Below are positions 7,176 to 10,813 of a stretch of DNA of 10,813 nt, in pieces. The notes beneath the pieces were generated by a model, which searched no databases, was not told where the DNA came from, and saw nothing but the letters and a program-made list of their open reading frames with translations. A program made the position numbers and the translations under genes. Source of the stretch: Rhodospirillales bacterium (lineage in GTDB: Bacteria > Pseudomonadota > Alphaproteobacteria > CACIAM-22H2); contig JACQAF010000176.1 of NCBI GenBank assembly GCA_016195145.1, forward strand, positions 1 to 10,813, in the 5' to 3' direction. Numbering within the stretch: the first letter of the stretch is position 1; every line of letters begins with the position of its first letter.

Positions 7176-7190
7176 TTGATGTATGGTTAA
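7176..7190 (-). promoter_or_regulatory. CtrA-like binding site upstream of the EAL gene
   Basis: The minus strand reads TTAACCATACATCAA, i.e. TTAA-N7-TCAA, one mismatch from the CtrA consensus TTAA-N7-TTAA, and it contains the TTAACCAT half-site motif. It lies 45-59 bp before the EAL gene ATG, a suitable place for transcriptional control. Two GANTC sites, the CcrM methylation target, flank it at 7138-7142 and 7224-7228. CtrA control of flagellar and cell-cycle genes is well known in alphaproteobacteria; binding here is inferred. Confidence 0.45.
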
Positions 7191-7235
7191 CGGTCAGTAG
7201 GCGGCCGCATAACTAAAGCAATTGAATCCAGGCTC

Positions 7236-8291
7236 TTAACGGTGATCCGCCCCGATCGCGTCGGCAAGGCTGGCGAAGCCGGCGGCCCGCAGCAGCGCGG
7301 TAAGGCCGCGCGTGATCTCGCCGACCAGTCCCGGCCCGCGATAGACGAGCGCCGTATAGAGCTGAACCAGCGACGCGCCGGCCCGGATCTTGGCATAGGC
7401 GTCCTGCGCCCCGGCGATACCCCCGACCCCGATCAGCGGCAGCTTGCCGCCGGTCAGGCGGTACATGTCGCGCAAAACCTCGGTCGACGGCCCGAATAGC
7501 GGCCGGCCGGACAGGCCGCCCGCCTCGTCGCGATAGGGGCTCGCCAGCTCGACCGGCCGGGCGACGGTCGTGTTGCTGACGATCAGCCCGCTGACGCCGG
7601 CGGCAAGCGCCACCTCGGCGATATCCCGGCGGTCGTCGGCGGTCAGGTCGGGCGCAATCTTGAGCAGAAGCGGCGGCGCGTTATTGGGCATGACGCGGGC
7701 CAGCGCCGTTTGCACCCGCGCGACGAGGTCGGCCAGCGCGACCCGGCCCTGCAACGCACGCAGGCCCGGCGTATTGGGCGACGAAACATTGCAGACAAGA
7801 TAATCGGCGAAGGGGGCCAGCCCCTCGACCCCACGCACATAATCGGCGGCCGCGTCCTCGGTGTCCTTGTTCTTGCCGAGATTGATCCCGACGATGCCGC
7901 GCCGCCGGCGCGCCGCCAGCCGGGTGCGCGCCGCCTCCAGCCCTTTGCTGTTGAAGCCCATGCGGTTGATCACCGCCCTATCCTCGAGCAGGCGGAACAG
8001 CCGCGGCCGGGGATTGCCCGGCTGCGGACGCGGGGTGACGCTGCCGATCTCGACGAAGCCGAAACCAAGGCCGAGTAGCGCATCGGGCGTCTCGGCGTTC
8101 TTGTCGAAGCCGGCGGCGAGGCCGACCGGATTGGAAAATTCACGCCCCCATAGCCGCTGACCGAGAATCGGATCGTCGGCGAGCCGCACGCGCGGCGCGA
8201 GCCCGGTCTTCAACGCGCGCAGGGTCAGGCCATGCGCGGTTTCGGGATCGAGCGTATGGAGAACCGGCCGGGCGAGCGCGAACCAGTCCAT
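7236..8291 (-). CDS. pyrD: dihydroorotate dehydrogenase (quinone), class 2
   Basis: FMN flavoprotein of 351 aa that oxidises dihydroorotate to orotate with a membrane quinone, the fourth step of de novo UMP synthesis. The N-terminal helices (MDWFALARPVLHTLDPETAH) are the membrane-docking segment of class 2 enzymes. Signature segments follow: GLAAGFDKNAE (57-67), EIGSVTPRPQPGNPRPR (81-97), INRMGFNSKG (108-117), VGINLGKNK (134-142), CNVSSPNTPGLR (167-178) with the catalytic serine of class 2 enzymes, VSNTT (238-242), GGLSG, and the FMN-phosphate loop IGVGGI with GASLVQLYTALVY. Length is normal for the family. The ATG at 8291-8289 overlaps the TGA of the DUF952 gene by one base (TGATG), implying coupled translation and confirming the start; the frame is open further upstream to 8624, but that overlaps DUF952. 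Confidence 0.98.
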   Translation of the reverse strand: MDWFALARPVLHTLDPETAHGLTLRALKTGLAPRVRLADDPILGQRLWGREFSNPVGLAAGFDKNAETPDALLGLGFGFVEIGSVTPRPQPGNPRPRLFRLLEDRAVINRMGFNSKGLEAARTRLAARRRRGIVGINLGKNKDTEDAAADYVRGVEGLAPFADYLVCNVSSPNTPGLRALQGRVALADLVARVQTALARVMPNNAPPLLLKIAPDLTADDRRDIAEVALAAGVSGLIVSNTTVARPVELASPYRDEAGGLSGRPLFGPSTEVLRDMYRLTGGKLPLIGVGGIAGAQDAYAKIRAGASLVQLYTALVYRGPGLVGEITRGLTALLRAAGFASLADAIGADHR

Positions 8292-8650
8292 CAGGCGTCC
8301 GCTCCCACGCCCCATGGGAAAACGTGCCGGCCGTCGGGGCCAAGCGGCAGATCGGCGACCCGGCGCACGGCAGCCACCGGCAACACGCCATAAAGATGGG
8401 GGAAGAGCGCCCCGCCGCGCGACGGTTCCCAGCGCAATGCCGGGCCGAGGCGCGCAGCCGCGACCTCGATCAGCACGAGGTCCGTTTGCCCGGCGCGATG
8501 CTTGGCGGCGCTGGCCGCGAGCTGAGCAGCGGTCGAAAAATGGATGAACCCATCGGCCACGTCCTGCGACGAGCCGGCATACCCGCCGGTCGCTTGCGCC
8601 GCCTGCCATTCGGCGCGTTTGCACATGTGATAGATCAGGTCGTCGGCCAT
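8291..8650 (-). CDS. DUF952 family protein
   Basis: A 119-aa cytosolic protein matching the small DUF952 family; its biochemical role is unknown to me. Family marks are LIYHMCKRAEW at 5-15, DGFIHFSTAAQL at 33-44, a central hydrophobic strand DLVLIEV, and ALFPHLYGVLPV at 81-92 ahead of LPLGPDGRHVFP. Conserved His8, His37 and His85 are candidates for a functional site. A relation to the ADP-ribosyltransferase fold has been suggested for families of this type, but I cannot verify it here. The ATG at 8650-8648 is chosen because it precedes the conserved start of the domain; there is no strong Shine-Dalgarno, and the frame stays open upstream to 9082 only as a shadow of the S24 gene. Its stop overlaps the pyrD start by one base, a pairing that suggests one operon. 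Confidence 0.9.
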   Translation of the reverse strand: MADDLIYHMCKRAEWQAAQATGGYAGSSQDVADGFIHFSTAAQLAASAAKHRAGQTDLVLIEVAAARLGPALRWEPSRGGALFPHLYGVLPVAAVRRVADLPLGPDGRHVFPWGVGADA

Positions 8651-8684
8651 ACGCTGTGCACGCCAGATTACGCGAAATGGCCGC

Positions 8685-8713
8685 CAGCGAACAATCGCCG
8701 ATGGCCGTGTCAA
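8685..8713 (-). promoter_or_regulatory. possible promoter for the DUF952-pyrD transcript
   Basis: A perfect TTGACA -35 hexamer occurs on the minus strand at 8713-8708, inside the 111-bp divergent region. The -10 position 17 bp on (8690-8685, TCGCTG) is poor, so the assignment rests mainly on the -35 and on location, 35-63 bp before the DUF952 start. Confidence 0.3.
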
Positions 8714-8739
8714 GAACATATCCCTAATGCATGGCCGGG

Positions 8740-8758
8740 CATAATGTGAGAAAATTCT
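8740..8758 (+). promoter_or_regulatory. possible -10 element and inverted repeat before the S24 regulator
   Basis: CATAAT at 8740-8745 is a good -10 match, but no -35 is visible at 16-18 bp and it is very close to the ATG at 8762. AGAA-AA-TTCT (8749-8758) is a small inverted repeat between them. If this element is used, the message would be nearly leaderless, which fits the absence of a clear Shine-Dalgarno. The repeat could be an autoregulatory operator. Confidence 0.25.
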
Positions 8759-8761
8759 TAA

Positions 8762-9400
8762 ATGATCCTGCGCCACGCAGACATCTGGCAGGCAATCGAC
8801 CAGCTCGCCAGTACGCACGGTTTTTCGCCCTCGGGTCTTGCCCGGCGGGCCGGGCTCGACCCGACGACTTTTAACAAAAGCAAGCGGGTGGCGCGCGACG
8901 GCCGCCCGCGCTGGCCGTCGACCGAAAGCATCGCCAAGATTCTCGAAGCGACCGAAGCGACGCTCGGCGAGTTCGTCGGCTATATCGGAGCCACGCCGGC
9001 GGCGACCGGGGCGATGCGACGCATTCCCGTCGTCGCCTTGGCCCAGGCCGCCGCCAAGAGCTATTTCGACGATTCCGGCCATCCTACCGGCCCCGGCTGG
9101 GACGAATTATTGTTCCCCGAAATCAGCGACCCGCATGCCTATGCGCTGGAGATCGGCGGCGACGGCATGCAGCCGGTCTATCGCGACGGCGACACGATCA
9201 TCGTTTCGCCGGCGGCATCGTTGCGCCGCAGCGACCGGGTGGTCATCAAAACCGCCGAAGGCGAATTGCTCATCTGCCAGTTTCTACGGCGCGGCAGCCG
9301 CAAGGTCGAGCTTCTGTCGTTTGGCGCCGCCCAGGCCGACCTCACCCTGCCAGTCGAGAACGTCGCCTTCGTTCATCGCATCGTCTGGGCGAGCCAGTAA
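8762..9400 (+). CDS. XRE-type HTH regulator with degenerate S24 (LexA/CI-like) peptidase domain
   Basis: DNA-binding regulator of 212 aa. Residues about 8-70 form a phage-repressor-like helix-turn-helix (SPSGLARRAGLDPTTFNKSKR, then STESIAKIL). Residues about 88-210 form the S24 domain (IPVVALAQ, GWDELLFPEISD, YALEIGGDGMQPVYRDGD, then HRIVWASQ at the end). In self-cleaving relatives the nucleophile sits in Gly-Asp-Ser-Met; here it is Gly135 (codon GGC at 9164-9166). The general-base lysine in the Glu-Val-x-x-Lys segment is replaced by Cys172 (TGC at 9275-9277). The usual Ala-Gly scissile pair appears as Ala-Ala (96-97). Autoproteolysis therefore looks impossible; the domain may serve for dimerisation or signal sensing. 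The gene is intact with normal codon use, so the protein is probably functional. It is divergent from DUF952-pyrD across 111 bp. The start is the first ATG; a Shine-Dalgarno is not evident. Confidence 0.93.
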   Translation: MILRHADIWQAIDQLASTHGFSPSGLARRAGLDPTTFNKSKRVARDGRPRWPSTESIAKILEATEATLGEFVGYIGATPAATGAMRRIPVVALAQAAAKSYFDDSGHPTGPGWDELLFPEISDPHAYALEIGGDGMQPVYRDGDTIIVSPAASLRRSDRVVIKTAEGELLICQFLRRGSRKVELLSFGAAQADLTLPVENVAFVHRIVWASQ

Positions 9401-9527
9401 CCGCCTGCAGTGTAACGCGATTTACCTTATCCCCTGAACACGGATATAAAAATCCCGGCTGATTTTACCGACCTCGCCTCTTTACGTTCTTAAGATAAAA
9501 ATAATTCTACGCTACATCGGATATTCC

Positions 9528-9947
9528 GTGGCGCTACAGGTCGTCGGCTCGCTAGTGATCGTCGTCGTTGCCGATTCATTGACTCCTTATGCGACGGCCG
9601 AGCTTGCGTCATTACTCGCAATCGGAACCGCCATTTCTGGCGGCATGATCCTCGTCAAGTTCGGTTCGCTCCCTAATGACGTTAAGTTCTTTCTGGAGGT
9701 GCATCGGTCGATAAACGACGCGGCAAAGTCAGGGGATGGACGCGATCGATATTTTCAACGAATGGTTTCTTCCATCCCAATGGCGCTCCCAATGCTTCTT
9801 TTGGCTCCGAAGCACGTAATCATGTTGGCTTCGTTTCTGATATTTTCGGAGATGTATCCGTATCCGATTGCGTTTGCCACTTCATTCGGATGGGGATTTA
9901 CCAGCGCGCTCGTCTTCAGCGTGTTTCCGCTCAGCGCCTGGAAATAG
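9528..9947 (+). CDS. small multi-pass membrane protein of unknown function
   Basis: I do not recognise this protein. The 139-aa product from the GTG at 9528 has about four hydrophobic segments: residues 1-20 (VVGSLVIVVVADSL), 25-45 (ELASLLAIGTAISGGMILV), 80-100 (SSIPMALPMLLLAP with VIMLASFLIFS) and 110-136 (FATSFGWGFTSALVFSVF). A charged cytoplasmic-looking loop (about 48-78) lies between the second and third. The frame remains open upstream to 9450 and encodes a basic, hydrophobic stretch (LKIKIILRYIGYS) that would suit a membrane N-terminus, but no ATG, GTG or TTG occurs there, so the true start may be lost or non-canonical. Codon use (TTA, ATA, GTA, CTT) and low G+C differ from all neighbours, pointing to transfer or decay. 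A remnant of a larger transporter or polysaccharide flippase is conceivable but unproven. Confidence 0.5.
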   Translation: MALQVVGSLVIVVVADSLTPYATAELASLLAIGTAISGGMILVKFGSLPNDVKFFLEVHRSINDAAKSGDGRDRYFQRMVSSIPMALPMLLLAPKHVIMLASFLIFSEMYPYPIAFATSFGWGFTSALVFSVFPLSAWK

Positions 9948-10069
9948 GGAAAATCCGCCGATTTGACTCTACGCCGCGATAGACGGGGTATCGCCTGCCC
10001 GGCAGAAATTTGGGCAACGCGTTCAATCCGATTGCGTGTCCGATGACCAAGTCGGTTGCGGCGGCTAGG

Positions 10070-10097
10070 TCGACGCGATTTCCATCTGTGCTAGTAT
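10070..10097 (+). promoter_or_regulatory. probable promoter of the aminotransferase gene
   Basis: An extended -10 (TG at 10089-10090, C, TAGTAT at 10092-10097) lies 16 bp after TCGACG (10070-10075), a 4/6 match to TTGACA. Transcription would begin near 10104, about 55 nt before the ATG. GGGAG at 10149-10153 is a good Shine-Dalgarno 5 nt before the start. Confidence 0.4.
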
Positions 10098-10127
10098 CGT
10101 CCGCCGGTATCGTCCGCGCGAGCGCGG
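10094..10127. repeat. tandem 11-bp direct repeat plus palindrome before the aminotransferase
   Basis: GTATCGTCCGC occurs at 10094-10104 and again at 10107-10117, a 13-bp period. The second copy runs into a palindrome, CCGCGC-GA-GCGCGG (10114-10127). The block overlaps the -10 and the expected transcription start, a typical operator position. A further small hairpin, TCGCT-AGC-AGCGA (10134-10146), precedes the Shine-Dalgarno. Confidence 0.5.
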
Positions 10128-10158
10128 ATCTTGTCGCTAGCAGCGAACGGGAGTTGTC

Positions 10159-10813
10159 ATGGGACGCGCACTGACCTGGGTTGACGGAAAATGGCTCGAT
10201 GGCAACGCGCCGCTGATGGGCGCCACGACGCATGCGACGTGGCTGTCGTCGGTCGTCTTCGACGGCGCGCGCGCGTTCCGGCGGCGCGCGCCCGATCTCG
10301 ACCGCCACTGCGAGCGCGCCATCCGTTCGGCGGCGCTGATCGGCCTCGCGCCCAAGCTCGACGCCGGGCGGATATTCGACCTCGCCTGGGGCGGAGCTTT
10401 ATGTCCGCCCGCTGTTCTTCGGCGAGGACGGGTTCCTGACCGCCGATCCGGCGAGCACGCGCTTCGCGCTCACCCTGTTCGAGCTGCCGATGCCGCAGCC
10501 GACCGGATTCAGCGCCTGCCTGTCGCCCTTCCGCCGGCCGACGCCGGAAAGCGCGCCGACCGACGCCAAGGCCTCATGCCTCTACACCAATGTGGCGCGC
10601 ATGGTCGCCGACGCGAAGGCGCGCGGCTTCGATGGCGCGGTGACGCTCGACCAGAACGGCAACGTCGCCGAATTCGCCTCGTCCAATCTGTTCATCGCCA
10701 AGGACGGCGTCGTCCACACGCCGGTCGCCAACAACACCTTCCTCAACGGCATCACCCGCCAGCGGGTGATCGCGCTGCTGCGCGGTGCCGGCGTCAAAGT
10801 GGCCGAAAGCACC
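10159..10813 (+). pseudogene. class IV aminotransferase (branched-chain type), frame-broken and cut by window edge
   Basis: PLP-dependent fold type IV enzyme, probably a branched-chain amino-acid aminotransferase or a close paralogue. The first part (10159 to about 10390) reads MGRALTWVDGKWLDGNAPL, then HATWLSSVVFDGARAF and DLDRHCERAIRSA. After LAW the family sequence continues in the next frame: LYVRPLFFGEDGF, LSPFRRPTPE, TDAKASCLY with the PLP lysine (codon 10568-10570), GNVAEFASSNLF, and NNTFLNGITRQRVIALLR to the window end. The offset equals one extra base, or two missing bases plus multiples of three. Removing one G from GGGG at 10388-10391 restores the frame but leaves LAWAELYVRP about nine residues shorter than relatives as I recall them; a single 26-bp deletion would explain both. 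The original frame has no stop before the window end, so it would produce a long wrong-frame tail. A sequencing error is the alternative. The start is firm (GGGAG, 5-nt spacing). Confidence 0.85.

Larger units (their letters stand above)
9401..10158. other. low-G+C patch between the S24 gene and the aminotransferase
   Basis: Base composition drops here: three 60-base lines I counted gave 38% (9481-9540), 50% (9661-9720) and 43% (9841-9900) G+C, against 65% for 9301-9360. The patch holds one open frame (9528-9947) and otherwise non-coding DNA. TATAAA at 9445-9450 is a -10-like element without a good -35. No terminal repeats, integrase or tRNA were seen, so a cause such as insertion or decay of an old gene cannot be shown. 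Confidence 0.6.

Noticed and set aside
5845..7179. 444-codon plus-strand frame opposite the EAL gene
   Set aside because: Low-complexity Arg/His/Ala/Asp-rich translation with no recognisable domain; it mirrors the well-supported EAL gene.
8651..9082. Upstream extension of the DUF952 frame to 263 codons
   Set aside because: The extension lies opposite the S24 gene and has no domain; the conserved DUF952 sequence begins at the ATG at 8650.
9931..10308. 125-codon minus-strand frame over the aminotransferase start and upstream DNA
   Set aside because: It overlaps the firm aminotransferase N-terminus and promoter. I briefly saw a resemblance to the tail of an ABC substrate-binding protein, but it was too weak to support a remnant.

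Overview
This GC-rich window (about 65% G+C in its core genes) looks like chromosomal DNA of an alphaproteobacterium, possibly a Rhodospirillales-like lineage. Support comes from a class 2 quinone-linked pyrD, an XRE/S24 regulator ending in the Ile-Val-Trp-Ala-Ser-Gln tail I associate with alphaproteobacterial members, a TipF-like EAL protein with a CtrA-type motif upstream, and a propionate-type methylmalonyl-CoA mutase. Taxonomy is inference from protein character only. I saw no rRNA, tRNA, insertion sequence, integrase or CRISPR array.

Layout. (1) 1-450, minus: the first 150 codons of methylmalonyl-CoA mutase, running off the left edge. (2) 575-2401, minus: a three-part class III nucleotide cyclase (SRPBCC-like, DUF5939 with four cysteines, catalytic domain), read toward the mutase. 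(3) 2554-4521, plus: a KimA/YdaO-like permease, probably for K+ uptake, divergent from the cyclase across about 150 bp. A 114-aa protein of unknown function (4566-4910) follows it. (4) 8650-4927, minus: a run of four genes, DUF952 protein, pyrD (1-nt overlap), a TipF-like degenerate EAL protein and a HAD class IIA hydrolase. It converges on the 114-aa gene with 16 bp between stops. (5) 8762-9400, plus: an XRE/S24 regulator divergent from DUF952 whose peptidase residues are replaced. (6) 9401-10158: a patch of clearly lower G+C with an unrecognised membrane protein from a GTG start and about 210 bp of non-coding DNA. (7) 10159 to the right edge: a class IV (branched-chain type) aminotransferase with a frame break near 10390, next to a promoter-like site overlapped by a tandem 11-bp repeat.

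How the genes fit together. Most are housekeeping: pyrimidine synthesis (pyrD), propionyl-CoA catabolism (mutase) and amino-acid transamination. Two threads are regulatory. A predicted cAMP producer sits back to back with a predicted K+ importer, with inverted repeats between them. The flagellum/cell-cycle-type EAL protein has a CtrA-like site upstream. Nothing amounts to a clear new multi-gene system. The best leads are the non-cleaving S24 regulator, the cyclase/transporter pair with a hairpin at the cyclase ribosome-binding site, and the aminotransferase lesion.
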